A DNA stretch of 28,926 bases from Bacteroidales bacterium UBA1182 (GTDB lineage: Bacteria > Bacteroidota > Bacteroidia > Bacteroidales > Bacteroidaceae), in the NCBI GenBank assembly GCA_002310015.1, contig DBYQ01000053.1:30463-59388 (forward strand). The letters are read 5' to 3'. The notes beneath the pieces were generated by a model. The model was not told the origin of the DNA. It made no database searches and worked only from the letters and a program-made list of their open reading frames with translations. The position numbers and the translations under genes were made by a program. Shown one piece after another: positions 1-7,272 of this stretch. Numbering within the stretch: the stretch's first letter is position 1; each line of letters opens with the position of its first letter.

Positions 1-76
1 TCGGGGTGACTGGATTCGAACCAGCGACCACACGCCCCCCAGACGCGTACTCTAAACCGGGCTGAGCTACACCCCG
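1..76 (-). tRNA. tRNA-Pro (anticodon GGG)
   Basis: Read on the minus strand the segment folds as a complete cloverleaf: acceptor arm CGGGGTG/CACCCCG (7 bp), D arm GCTC/GAGT, anticodon arm CGCGT/GCGTG (with G-U pairs) around the loop CTGGGGG, five-base variable loop, T arm GCTGG/CCAGT around TTCGAAT, and discriminator A at position 1. Loop position 33 is T, so the anticodon is GGG, which reads proline codon CCC. Whether a CCA end is encoded cannot be seen because the window begins at the discriminator base. A good Bacteroidetes promoter lies just upstream (see 115-145). Confidence 0.95.
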
Positions 77-114
77 CTGATGGCATCAAGCCTTACGGCT
101 TTCAAAACCGGACG

Positions 115-145
115 CAAAGGTATCTCTTTTTGTTATATTATCCAA
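115..145 (-). promoter_or_regulatory. Promoter of tRNA-Pro
   Basis: On the minus strand the -7 box TACCTTTG (122 down to 115) matches TAnnTTTG, and a TTG at 145-143 lies exactly 20 bp upstream, the usual -33 spacing. The start would fall near 108, giving a short leader that contains a small hairpin (AAGCC-TTAC-GGCTT) before the tRNA. The -33 box directly abuts the stop codon of the secreted protein gene at 146, so the tRNA may also be reached by read-through. Confidence 0.7.
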
Positions 146-646
146 TTATTCCCGCTTTTTTTTCACCTCTTTTACCTTTGCCTTGACCGGAGCCTTCTTA
201 GGAGGATTGTTTATTATCTCAGGCAACAGCATGAAACTCTTGAGAGGTTTGGCGTCTGTAAATCCCATGGGAACGGTATGTCCGTTCTCATTATATTCAA
301 ATGCCACGAAGTATCTTGCATACGGATGCAGACGGTCTGTGGGGAATACTGTGGTGATACGGAAGGTCTTGCCCGGCTTGATCTTAATCTTCTTGGCAGC
401 CATTACCTGAACGCTGTGCTCCCTCTCCACTATCCTCAGGAATATGGGGCCCACATAGGTGCTGTCACCCTGATTGGTAACCTCAAAGGTCACATACCCC
501 TCATCACCTACAGAAAGTCCCCTAAGTCCTATCTCGGGGTCACTGCACATCTTTATATCCTTGCCGAAATCCGGAAAATTGATGAACTGTGCCTGTGCTG
601 ACATGAAACAAAGCAGGACGGCACAAATAACCAGGAGTTTCTTCAT
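146..646 (-). CDS. Secreted Ig-like protein of unknown function
   Basis: A 166-residue protein with a clear Sec signal peptide: MKK, a hydrophobic core LLVICAVLLCFM, then SAQAQ with likely cleavage near residue 20. There is no lipobox cysteine, so a soluble periplasmic or exported protein is expected. Residues about 45-110 (VGDEGYVTFEVTNQGDST...IKPGKTFRITTVF) have the alternating pattern of a beta-sandwich of the CARDB / Ig-like kind, where a 'larger than a normal tail' interval of strands packs against itself. The last 20 or so residues are rich in lysine and alanine/valine (PKKAPVKAKVKEVKKKRE) and look disordered. I do not recognise the family. The ATG start follows a convincing promoter at 672-702. 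It is the last gene before tRNA-Pro on this strand and has no obvious operon partner. Reality of the gene is well supported; the function is not known. Confidence 0.85.
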   Translation of the reverse strand: MKKLLVICAVLLCFMSAQAQFINFPDFGKDIKMCSDPEIGLRGLSVGDEGYVTFEVTNQGDSTYVGPIFLRIVEREHSVQVMAAKKIKIKPGKTFRITTVFPTDRLHPYARYFVAFEYNENGHTVPMGFTDAKPLKSFMLLPEIINNPPKKAPVKAKVKEVKKKRE

Positions 647-671
647 ATCTCGCTTAATTAAGATTCTTTCA

Positions 672-702
672 CAAATTTAGAAAAAAGAAAATCCATTGTC
701 AA
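672..702 (-). promoter_or_regulatory. Promoter of the secreted-protein gene
   Basis: Minus-strand -7 box TAAATTTG (679 down to 672) fits TAnnTTTG. A TTG(AC) at 702-700 lies 20 bp upstream as the -33 box. The start codon is at 646, so the leader would be about 20 nt. Confidence 0.65.
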
Positions 703-730
703 CTTAATTGACCTGTTTTTTTAAGAAAAT

Positions 731-1090
731 CTACCCCTCGCGGCAAAAATCCAGCATCTCCAGAAACAGATCTTCAGTGACAGGGCACAGGCACAGAGTT
801 CCGTCAGGCCCGGGCAGCAGCACCTGTACGCTTTTATTACCTTCCAGGCAAACGGCCTTGAGGCTGTCATACCATTTGCAGTTCAGGATTATCGGACCGT
901 ATTGTTCCTTTGTAATATATTGCACCCTGCGCAGTTCAGTTGAAGGCAGGCCGCAAAGGGCAAATCCCAAATATGAGGCTCCCACCTCAGCCCATGAGTG
1001 GGCCGCCCCTTGCGCATATTGCTGGCCGTGTTCCGCGGCCACTTCACGGAAAGCCTTTTCAAGTAAAAGTGAGAATACTCCCTGTTGCAT
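731..1090 (-). CDS. Small cytosolic protein of unknown function
   Basis: The open frame reaches back to 1192, but the ATG at 1090 is the likely start (119 residues): upstream codons would run through the promoter of the neighbouring divergent gene, and a -7 box lies at 1097-1104. The protein begins MQQGVFSLLLEKAFREVAAEHG, has no signal peptide or membrane segment, and carries several cysteines (LCGLP, ILNCKW, CLEGN, LCLCPV, DFCREG). A central stretch (QYGPIILNCKWYDSLKAVCLEGNKSVQVLLPGPDGTLCLC) looks beta-rich. I do not recognise a family. Codon use resembles the neighbours, which supports a real gene. It is transcribed divergently from the barrel protein at 1193 and separated from the 146-646 gene by a promoter, so it is probably monocistronic. 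Confidence 0.6.
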   Translation of the reverse strand: MQQGVFSLLLEKAFREVAAEHGQQYAQGAAHSWAEVGASYLGFALCGLPSTELRRVQYITKEQYGPIILNCKWYDSLKAVCLEGNKSVQVLLPGPDGTLCLCPVTEDLFLEMLDFCREG

Positions 1091-1096
1091 AGACTG

Positions 1097-1104
1097 CAAA
1101 AATA
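1097..1104 (-). promoter_or_regulatory. -7 box upstream of the 119-residue gene
   Basis: TATTTTTG on the minus strand matches TAnnTTTG. No clear -33 TTTG is seen at the right distance. The box ends only seven bases before the ATG at 1090, so the mRNA would start at or next to the start codon. Confidence 0.4.
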
Positions 1105-1192
1105 AAATAATTTCATAAGGTATGTGTGTAATAATGTAAAACAGATTAAACCATTTGTGTTCAACGCAGTCCAAACTCCACATTTGCAACAT

Positions 1193-4100
1193 ATGAAGAA
1201 AGCTATCCTGTTACTGACCATACTTCTTTTGGCGGTGCCCCAGTTGAGCCAGGCCCAGAAGAGCTCTGAGAAAGAGAAAGAAAAGTCCAAACTCACCGGA
1301 AAGACTTCAGTTACGGGCCGTATAATTGACGGCTCCACCACAGAGTATATGCCTCAGGTTACAGTTCAGCTCATGCAACTGCCTGACACCACCTTTGTAT
1401 ATGGTTGCATTACCGATAATGAAGGTTGGTTCACAATCAAGAAAGTTCCTCAGGGTGAATACATGCTGCGTTACTCATTCTTGGGTTACAGCACAGTTGA
1501 CTTTGATTTCAAGGTTCTCAAGGAGGACCGTGACCGCCAGCTCGGTGTATTCAAGATGTATGAATCCAGTATTATGCTTACAGAAGCTGTGATTGAGGAT
1601 GCGCTACCTCCTACACAGGTGGTTGATGATACCCTTATGTTCAATGTAAGCGCCTTCCGCGTACCGGAGGGCTCTGTGCTGGAAGAATTGATAAAGCGTC
1701 TGCCTGGCGTTGAGGTTGATGAGAACGGCGGCATAACCGTGAACGGCCGTACCGTATCACGTATTCTGGTGGATGGACAGGAGTATTTTGGCAATGACCG
1801 TCAGATGGCTACCAAGAACCTTCCGGTAAACATCATTCACCGTATCAAAACATATCAGCGCAAGAGTGACCTGGCCCGCATTACCGGTATTGATGACGGT
1901 GAGGAGGAGACGGTTATGGACCTGGAGATAAAGCCCAACATGCGTAACGGCTGGCTGCACAACATAGACGGCGGTTTAGGTACGCCTGTAGGTAACAATG
2001 ACTATGGCGAGTGGATCAAGTTCCTCTGGTCAGGCCGATACACGCTCAACCGTTTCCAGGCCAATACACAGCTTTCAATCAACGCCAATACCCAGAACTC
2101 AGGTCGTGGCAACGGTGTAAGCTACAACACGCAGATAGGTGTGAACTTCTCAAAGAACATTGGTGAGCCGTTCCCGCGCAGACGTAATGAGTTCCCATTG
2201 GTAGTGGGCGGTAACGTAAGGTTCAACGGTTCTACCTCACGCTCCATAAGTGAGTCTGAATCAGAGACATTCGCCACAGCACGTCAGGCATCATCATTCC
2301 GCAACAACCGTTCCAGCAGTAACAGCGGCAGCGGTAGCGTAAACGGTGAGTTCCGTATGGAGTGGAAACCGGATTCTTCACTGAATATCATATTCCGTCC
2401 AAGCTTCCAGTTGAGCAAGAACAACAGCAACTCCACGCAGAATAACGTAACATTTAACAAGGATCCGTATATCGCCACAGATCTGATTGATATACTTGAC
2501 GGTTACAAGAGCCTGGCTGATTCCATTATGGATTCAATAGGTGTAAACTCACAGACAAGTTCAAGCCATAGTGAAAGCACTAATAACCAGATAAGCGGTG
2601 AGTTCCAGTTCAACAAGAGGTTCAATGACTTGGGCCGTAATTTTACCGTAAGGTTCACATTTGGTGCCACAAGGGGAACCAATGACAGTTACTCACACTC
2701 CAATCAGATCTATTATCAGATGCATTCCCGTGACACCATCATGAACCGTTACAATGCCAGTCCTACCGATAACAGCAACTGGTCTGGCCGTATCATGTGG
2801 AGTGAGCCTATTGACTCAGGTCGCGGTAACCTGCAGCTGAGCTATCAGATTCAGGTTAACAACCGTAACCAGAACCGTGAGACATACGTGCTGCCGTCAT
2901 ACGGTGAGCATTATGATAACTGGGAAGATGACTGGTGGTTGCCAGAGGATTATAAGTCTTACAGGAACAGTGAATTGAGCCGAAGCGCTACAAATGTCTC
3001 ACGCAACCATACCTTTACACTGCAGTTCCGCTATAATGGTGAGAAATCAAACTTCAATGTGGGTGTAAACTTTATGCCGCAATATACCGGAATGGACAAC
3101 TTCCAGTATATGGGTAAGGTAATAGGTGATACGTCACGCGTGGTTTACAACTGGAGTCCCTCTATCAACTATCGTTACCGCTGGAACCGTCAGCAGAGCA
3201 TCCAGGTGACCCTGCGTACCAACACCAGTCAGCCCAGCATGGAGGATATGATGGATATTACCGATGACAGCAACCCGCTGAATATCCGTAAGGGTAATCC
3301 CGGACTGTTGCCCACCCTGAGGAACAGCATGGAGTTCAACTATCAGAACAATATTCAGGAGACTAATAAGACCATCAGCCTGCGTGTTTCTTTAGAGAAC
3401 TCTCTGAGAAACATATCACAGAGGACAGACTATGATCCCAGCACCGGTGTATCAATCACGCAGCCTCAGAATATGGACGGCTTCTGGAACAACTGGAGCA
3501 CATCAATGAACCTGTCGTTCAACCAGACCATACCTAACTCCAAATGGCGTTATTCTACCAGTGCTACGGCACAGTTCCGTCATCAGGAGAGTTACATGAG
3601 AACAGGTGGTATAAGCGGCGGTGCCATGACCTCTGGAGACGGATCTGCAATACTGAGTACTACTGAGACTGTAAGTGCCGGTGAAAACGGTTCTATAACC
3701 TATCGAAATGACTGGTTTGAGGCAACTGTAAACGGCCGTTTCAACTACAACCATTCTGATAACGACCAACGTCGGAGTAGCAATGGTAACATGGATACCT
3801 ATACGTTCAGTTACGGAGGCCGTGCCAATGCCCGTCTGCCTTGGCGTAACCTTAACCTGGGAACAGACCTCACGATGCAGAGCCGCCGCGGTTACAGTGG
3901 TGGATATAACAGGAATGACCTTATCTGGAATGCCAATGCCTCCATCAGTTTCCTCAAGGGTAACGCCGGTACACTCCAGATACAGTACTACGATATCCTG
4001 AATGATGAGAGTAACGTAACCCGTTCTGTGTCAACCACAGGCCGTACAGATACCAAGAACAATAACATTCACAGTTACATTATGGTGCATTTCATACTGC

Positions 4101-4222
4101 GTGTGAATGTATTCGGTAACCGCGCTGCACGTCAGGAGATGCGCCAGCAGAACAGAGCCATGATGGGTGGCGGAATGCGTGGCGGCATGGGCGGCGGATT
4201 CGGCGGCGGTATGCCTAGATAA
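1193..4222 (+). CDS. Outer membrane beta-barrel protein, TonB-receptor-like
   Basis: A 1009-residue exported protein. The ATG at 1193 is preferred over the frame's upstream start because it begins an ideal signal peptide (MKKAILLLTILLLAVPQLSQAQ). After a charged linker comes a carboxypeptidase-regulatory-like domain (about residues 40-130: SVTGRIIDGSTTEYMPQVTVQL...DNEGWFTIKKVPQGEYMLRYSFLGY), then a plug-like region (EGSVLEELIKRLPGVEVDENGGITVNGRTVSRILVDG..., about 155-200), then a very long Asn/Ser/aromatic-rich barrel with regularly alternating strands. This order matches the 'outer membrane beta-barrel family' (OMP_b-brl_3), relatives of TonB-dependent receptors that often lack a SusD partner, as here. 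The substrate cannot be told. It ends in a glycine/methionine-rich tail (last 20 or so residues, GGGMRGGMGGGFGGGMPR) after the last barrel strand. Monocistronic, closed by the terminator at 4269-4300. Confidence 0.9.
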   Translation: MKKAILLLTILLLAVPQLSQAQKSSEKEKEKSKLTGKTSVTGRIIDGSTTEYMPQVTVQLMQLPDTTFVYGCITDNEGWFTIKKVPQGEYMLRYSFLGYSTVDFDFKVLKEDRDRQLGVFKMYESSIMLTEAVIEDALPPTQVVDDTLMFNVSAFRVPEGSVLEELIKRLPGVEVDENGGITVNGRTVSRILVDGQEYFGNDRQMATKNLPVNIIHRIKTYQRKSDLARITGIDDGEEETVMDLEIKPNMRNGWLHNIDGGLGTPVGNNDYGEWIKFLWSGRYTLNRFQANTQLSINANTQNSGRGNGVSYNTQIGVNFSKNIGEPFPRRRNEFPLVVGGNVRFNGSTSRSISESESETFATARQASSFRNNRSSSNSGSGSVNGEFRMEWKPDSSLNIIFRPSFQLSKNNSNSTQNNVTFNKDPYIATDLIDILDGYKSLADSIMDSIGVNSQTSSSHSESTNNQISGEFQFNKRFNDLGRNFTVRFTFGATRGTNDSYSHSNQIYYQMHSRDTIMNRYNASPTDNSNWSGRIMWSEPIDSGRGNLQLSYQIQVNNRNQNRETYVLPSYGEHYDNWEDDWWLPEDYKSYRNSELSRSATNVSRNHTFTLQFRYNGEKSNFNVGVNFMPQYTGMDNFQYMGKVIGDTSRVVYNWSPSINYRYRWNRQQSIQVTLRTNTSQPSMEDMMDITDDSNPLNIRKGNPGLLPTLRNSMEFNYQNNIQETNKTISLRVSLENSLRNISQRTDYDPSTGVSITQPQNMDGFWNNWSTSMNLSFNQTIPNSKWRYSTSATAQFRHQESYMRTGGISGGAMTSGDGSAILSTTETVSAGENGSITYRNDWFEATVNGRFNYNHSDNDQRRSSNGNMDTYTFSYGGRANARLPWRNLNLGTDLTMQSRRGYSGGYNRNDLIWNANASISFLKGNAGTLQIQYYDILNDESNVTRSVSTTGRTDTKNNNIHSYIMVHFILRVNVFGNRAARQEMRQQNRAMMGGGMRGGMGGGFGGGMPR

Positions 4223-4223
4223 A

Positions 4224-4266
4224 AAATTGAGTGTTGAGAAGTGAGAGGTGGATAATTAAGAAGTGA
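4224..4266 (+). repeat. Degenerate heptad repeat after the barrel gene
   Basis: Directly after the TAA stop run consecutive seven-base units: AAATTGA, GTGTTGA, GAAGTGA, GAGGTGG, ATAATTA, then AGAAGTGA. They are degenerate forms of the RAATTGA heptad seen at 7142-7176 and lie in sense orientation to the preceding gene. Confidence 0.55.
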
Positions 4267-4268
4267 CG

Positions 4269-4300
4269 AAAAAAGCGTTCGGGTTCCGAACGCTTTTTTT
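4269..4300. terminator. Bidirectional intrinsic terminator
   Basis: A-tract, stem AGCGTTCGG (4274-4282), loop GTT, stem CCGAACGCT, then a run of seven T. With the A-tract on the left it can work for both the barrel gene (plus) and rsmD (minus), which converge here. Confidence 0.9.
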
Positions 4301-4305
4301 AATTC

Positions 4306-4836
4306 TCACTTGAAGAATGAGAAGTGTACTGAGCCGTACACCTTCATATCAGTAAAGCGGGGGTGTTCTGAGAAGTTGTTCTTGCTTCCGTGCTCCAGCA
4401 CGAAAATGCCATCAGGAGCCAACAGGCCGTTATCAAGCACCAGGTCAGGGATATCGGCCAGGTTCTCAAGCTGGTAAGGCGGATCAGCAAAGATAAAGTC
4501 AAACTTGGTATTGCATCCGGCAATGTACTTGAACACATCGCCCTTTATGGGGAGGCAGCGGTCTGTCTTGACCGTTTCCATCACCTTGCAAATGAAATTG
4601 TAATGGGCAGGGTCTTTTTCAACACTTACCACATGGGCGCATCCGCGTGATACCAGTTCAATGCTGATGCTGCCTGTGCCGGAAAAGAGGTCCAGTGCCG
4701 TGGCGCCGTCCAAATCCATGCGGTTGGCCAGGATGTTGAACAGACTCTCCTTGGCAAAATCAGTGGTGGGGCGTGCACTGAATGTTCTCGGCACGTCCCA
4801 CCTCCTATGTTTGTATATACCGCTTATTACGCGCAA
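4306..4836 (-). CDS. rsmD: 16S rRNA (guanine966-N2)-methyltransferase
   Basis: A 176-residue class I methyltransferase that methylates G966 of 16S rRNA in the small subunit, using S-adenosylmethionine. It begins MRVISGIYKHRR, as the family does. The SAM-binding loop is DLFSGTGSISIE (about 49-60), the acidic motif follows at VEKDP, and the catalytic DPPY tetrad is at 118-121 (FIFADPPYQL). Length is normal. The start is TTG (4836): no in-frame ATG lies upstream, because an in-frame TAA occurs 15-18 bases before, and the next Met would remove the conserved N-terminus. It starts five bases after the stop of the upstream membrane-anchored protein, so the two are very likely co-transcribed. Its TGA stop lies in a GAAGTGA-like heptad sequence (AAGTGAGAATTAA). 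Confidence 0.95.
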   Translation of the reverse strand: MRVISGIYKHRRWDVPRTFSARPTTDFAKESLFNILANRMDLDGATALDLFSGTGSISIELVSRGCAHVVSVEKDPAHYNFICKVMETVKTDRCLPIKGDVFKYIAGCNTKFDFIFADPPYQLENLADIPDLVLDNGLLAPDGIFVLEHGSKNNFSEHPRFTDMKVYGSVHFSFFK

Positions 4837-4841
4837 GATGA

Positions 4842-5618
4842 TTACTCCCAGTTACCGGAGTTGTTATCAATTCTTAAGCCGGGATAACGTCCGCGATCAT
4901 CGCAATCCTCAAGCAGGTTGATTATCTCCTGCTTGTCAAGTCCACCATTATAACTGTTAGGACCAAGGAAATTAATGAACAGGGTCTGTGCCTGGAATGT
5001 GTTTGTGATCACACCTGTCTTGGATGTATCGGATGATATTGACAACTCGAACTCAACATTATCGCTGAACGGAACATAGCGCAGTGAATCGGGATCAACG
5101 TTTCTCCCATGGAACAGTGAATCATACAGACTTATGTATTCAGTTTCACGACTGAAGAGGAAATTCTTGGTTCCGTCTTCACGGATCTCAATGAAACCTG
5201 CGTCAACAGCTTTCTGCCACAGTGTGTCAGCCTCAATCTGCTTCTTTGATTTCTGACGTCCTGTTGCCTTTGCAGCTTCCATCTCTGCAGTCTGGGCTTT
5301 TGCGTAAAGAGTAAGAACCTTGCTTTCTGTCCAGTTGTCCTCCAGCTGGTCATCAGTAAGTTCTCCTATTTTCTTTGTAATAGGAAGCTGAGCGGTTCTG
5401 ATGAATGCGGCAAGAGTGTCAAAGTTGTCGCAATATGTTCCATTCTGATAGTTGTACTCAGTCTGGGCAGCCTTGATGTCCATAAGTTTCTGGATTACGG
5501 CACCATCACGGATACCTTTTTCCTTGGCAAAAGTGATAGGTCCCATAATGCTTCCATACACAATATACACCATAGCTACAATGCAGATTGCAAGAAGAAT
5601 GTTGATGACTTTTTTCAT
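4842..5618 (-). CDS. Membrane-anchored pilin-like protein, unknown function
   Basis: A 258-residue protein with one N-terminal membrane helix (residues about 4-22, VINILLAICIVAMVYIVYG) and a long remainder presumably in the periplasm. Residues 35-75 (IRDGAVIQKLMDIKAAQTEYNYQNGTYCDNFDTLAAFI) resemble the amphipathic helix and following 'AQ..Y...GTY...L..F' segment of type IV pilins and pseudopilins, but the prepilin peptidase site (G before FTLIE) is absent. Residues about 110-140 form a charged, possibly coiled stretch. The C-terminal half carries repeated serine/aspartate-rich strands. I do not recognise a named family; the resemblance to pilins is from pattern only. It starts an apparent two-gene unit with rsmD, and diverges from the helicase at 5709. 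Real gene: strong; function: unknown. Confidence 0.85.
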   Translation of the reverse strand: MKKVINILLAICIVAMVYIVYGSIMGPITFAKEKGIRDGAVIQKLMDIKAAQTEYNYQNGTYCDNFDTLAAFIRTAQLPITKKIGELTDDQLEDNWTESKVLTLYAKAQTAEMEAAKATGRQKSKKQIEADTLWQKAVDAGFIEIREDGTKNFLFSRETEYISLYDSLFHGRNVDPDSLRYVPFSDNVEFELSISSDTSKTGVITNTFQAQTLFINFLGPNSYNGGLDKQEIINLLEDCDDRGRYPGLRIDNNSGNWE

Positions 5619-5647
5619 ATCGGATGTTTTTATTTATTTTCGCATCG

Positions 5648-5655
5648 CAAAAATA
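5648..5655 (-). promoter_or_regulatory. -7 box of the pilin-like gene / rsmD unit
   Basis: TATTTTTG on the minus strand (5655 down to 5648) matches TAnnTTTG, 30 bp before the ATG at 5618. A clear -33 TTTG is not seen, so this is a moderate call. Confidence 0.45.
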
Positions 5656-5708
5656 GAACATTTATCCGTATTAATTAATAAAACAACATTTTTTTGCTTT
5701 TCAGCGTG

Positions 5709-7139
5709 ATGATTAATCCGTTATATCAGGAATTGATTGACGTTTTTCCGTTTGAACCCACCCATGAACAGGTAGTAGCCATGAACCGTCTGGCTACGTT
5801 CGTGAGTGATCCGGCGGGGCGGAAAGTCTTTCTGCTGAAAGGTTATGCGGGCACGGGCAAGACGCTGATTATAAGTACGTTGGTGCAGATATTAGCAAGA
5901 CATCACAAGCGCGTGGTGCTTATGGCTCCTACGGGACGTGCCGCAAAAGTTTTTTCAAATACATCAGGTTTTCCGGCCTGTACCATCCATAAAAAGATTT
6001 ACAGGCAGAAATCCCTGTTTGATGCGGGCAGTTTCCAGTTGGACCGCAATTTGCATGAGCACACCCTTTTTCTGGTCGATGAGGCGTCAATGATATCCAA
6101 TGAGGGATTGTCCGGCTCCATGTTCGGGACCGGGCGTCTGCTTGATGACCTGATAAGCTATGTGTTCTCAGGTGTGGATTGCCGCCTTCTGATGTTGGGT
6201 GACCAGGCGCAGCTGCCTCCTGTGGGGGAGCACGAGAGCCCGGGGTTATCGGCTACGCTGTTGGCGGGATACAGTCTGGAGGTATCGGAATTCTGTCTTG
6301 AAAACGTAATGCGCCAGGAGCAGGAATCAGGCATACTCTACAATGCCACCGTATTGAGGAACTTTACGATAGATGCCGCGTACGGTACGGGATTCCGCTT
6401 TAAGCTGGAGGGTTTCAAGGATGTTGTAAAGATATCGGGCAATGACCTGATTGAAACGCTCAACAGCTGCTACAGCCGCGACGGCATTGATGAGACTATG
6501 GTCCTGTGCCGATCCAACAAACGTGCCATAGTCTATAACAACGGCATACGCAACACCATACTGGACCGCGAGGATGAGCTCTGCCGCGGAGACAGCGTGA
6601 TGATTGTCAAGAACAACTATTACTGGACTGAGCAGCTTGCTGCCGATGAGGGGGCTGACTCATACGTCAACCTGCCCTCATTCATTGCCAACGGTGATAT
6701 TGCGGTTATCCGCCGGGTGCGCCGTCAGCGGGAGCTGTACGGGTTCCGCTTTGAGGATGCAGTGCTATCCTTCCCTGATTATGATGACCTGGAGATGGAT
6801 GTTACACTGCTGCTTGATACCCTGCATAGTGAGGCTCCATCGCTTACGCATGAGGAGAGTGACAAGCTGTTCAACAACGTGATGGAGGATTATGCGGAGA
6901 TTCCGGGCAAGAAGGAGAAGATGAAAAAGCTGCGTGAGAACCCTCACTTCAATGCGCTCCAGATCAAATACGCATACGCTGTGACCTGCCACAAGGCACA
7001 GGGCGGACAGTGGAAGAACATATTCATTGACCAGGGGTATGTCACTCCTGATATGCAGGATGAGGAGTATTACCGCTGGCTTTATACTGCCCTTACCCGC
7101 GCCACACAGACGGTTTACCTTGTGAACTGGCCGGAGTGA
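5709..7139 (+). CDS. RecD-like ATP-dependent DNA helicase (SF1)
   Basis: A 476-residue superfamily 1 helicase. ATG 5709 (MINPLYQELIDVFPFEPTHEQ) is chosen over the GTG and TTG just upstream. Motifs in order: a Q-like motif (FEPTHEQ, 15-21), Walker A GYAGTGKT (45-52), motif Ia APTGRAAK (73-80), Walker B VDEASMI (123-129), motif III GDQAQLPPVG (164-173), and in the UvrD_C_2-type C-terminal half CHKAQGGQW (427-435) and TALTRA (460-465). All helicase motifs are intact. It is much shorter than RecD2 (about 700-800) and lacks the N-terminal helix-hairpin-helix region, so it matches the compact AAA_30 helicases of Bacteroidetes of undefined repair role. No RecB or RecC gene is nearby. Ends at the terminator 7204-7239. 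Confidence 0.9.
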   Translation: MINPLYQELIDVFPFEPTHEQVVAMNRLATFVSDPAGRKVFLLKGYAGTGKTLIISTLVQILARHHKRVVLMAPTGRAAKVFSNTSGFPACTIHKKIYRQKSLFDAGSFQLDRNLHEHTLFLVDEASMISNEGLSGSMFGTGRLLDDLISYVFSGVDCRLLMLGDQAQLPPVGEHESPGLSATLLAGYSLEVSEFCLENVMRQEQESGILYNATVLRNFTIDAAYGTGFRFKLEGFKDVVKISGNDLIETLNSCYSRDGIDETMVLCRSNKRAIVYNNGIRNTILDREDELCRGDSVMIVKNNYYWTEQLAADEGADSYVNLPSFIANGDIAVIRRVRRQRELYGFRFEDAVLSFPDYDDLEMDVTLLLDTLHSEAPSLTHEESDKLFNNVMEDYAEIPGKKEKMKKLRENPHFNALQIKYAYAVTCHKAQGGQWKNIFIDQGYVTPDMQDEEYYRWLYTALTRATQTVYLVNWPE

Positions 7140-7141
7140 AA

Positions 7142-7176
7142 GAATTGAGAATTGAAAATTGAAAATTGAAAATTAG
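7142..7176 (+). repeat. Heptad repeat (RAATTGA) x5 after the helicase
   Basis: Two bases after the helicase stop five seven-base units follow without gaps: GAATTGA, GAATTGA, AAATTGA, AAATTGA, AAATTAG. They are on the sense strand of the preceding gene. Confidence 0.85.
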
Positions 7177-7203
7177 CCATGCGGTGCGTGAAACCCGCGA
7201 CAT

Positions 7204-7239
7204 TAAAAATGGCTCGGAAATTTTCCGAGCCATTTTTAT
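7204..7239. terminator. Bidirectional terminator between helicase and alaS
   Basis: A near-perfect inverted repeat: TAAAAATGGCTCGGAAA followed by its complement, with GGCTCGG/CCGAGCC (7211-7217 and 7225-7231) as the G+C core and A and T tracts on either side. It serves both converging genes. Confidence 0.9.
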
Positions 7240-7240
7240 A

Positions 7241-7272
7241 ATTCTCAATTTTCAATTCTCAATTTTCAATTT
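7241..7272 (-). repeat. Heptad repeat (RAATTGA) at the alaS 3' end
   Basis: On the minus strand the sequence reads AAATTGA, AAATTGA, GAATTGA, AAATTGA, GAAT. It begins inside the last codons of alaS and supplies their TGA stop (frame CAA ATT GAA AAT TGA). With 7142-7176 it forms an inverted pair around the terminator. Confidence 0.85.

Noticed and set aside
80..601. Plus-strand open frame of 173 codons opposite the secreted-protein gene
   Set aside because: It lies antisense to a gene with a signal peptide and good promoter, has no family resemblance, and starts inside the tRNA-Pro leader.
889..1341. Minus-strand open frame of 150 codons
   Set aside because: It overlaps the 119-residue gene in another frame and the 5' end of the barrel gene; its sequence looks like frame-shadow.
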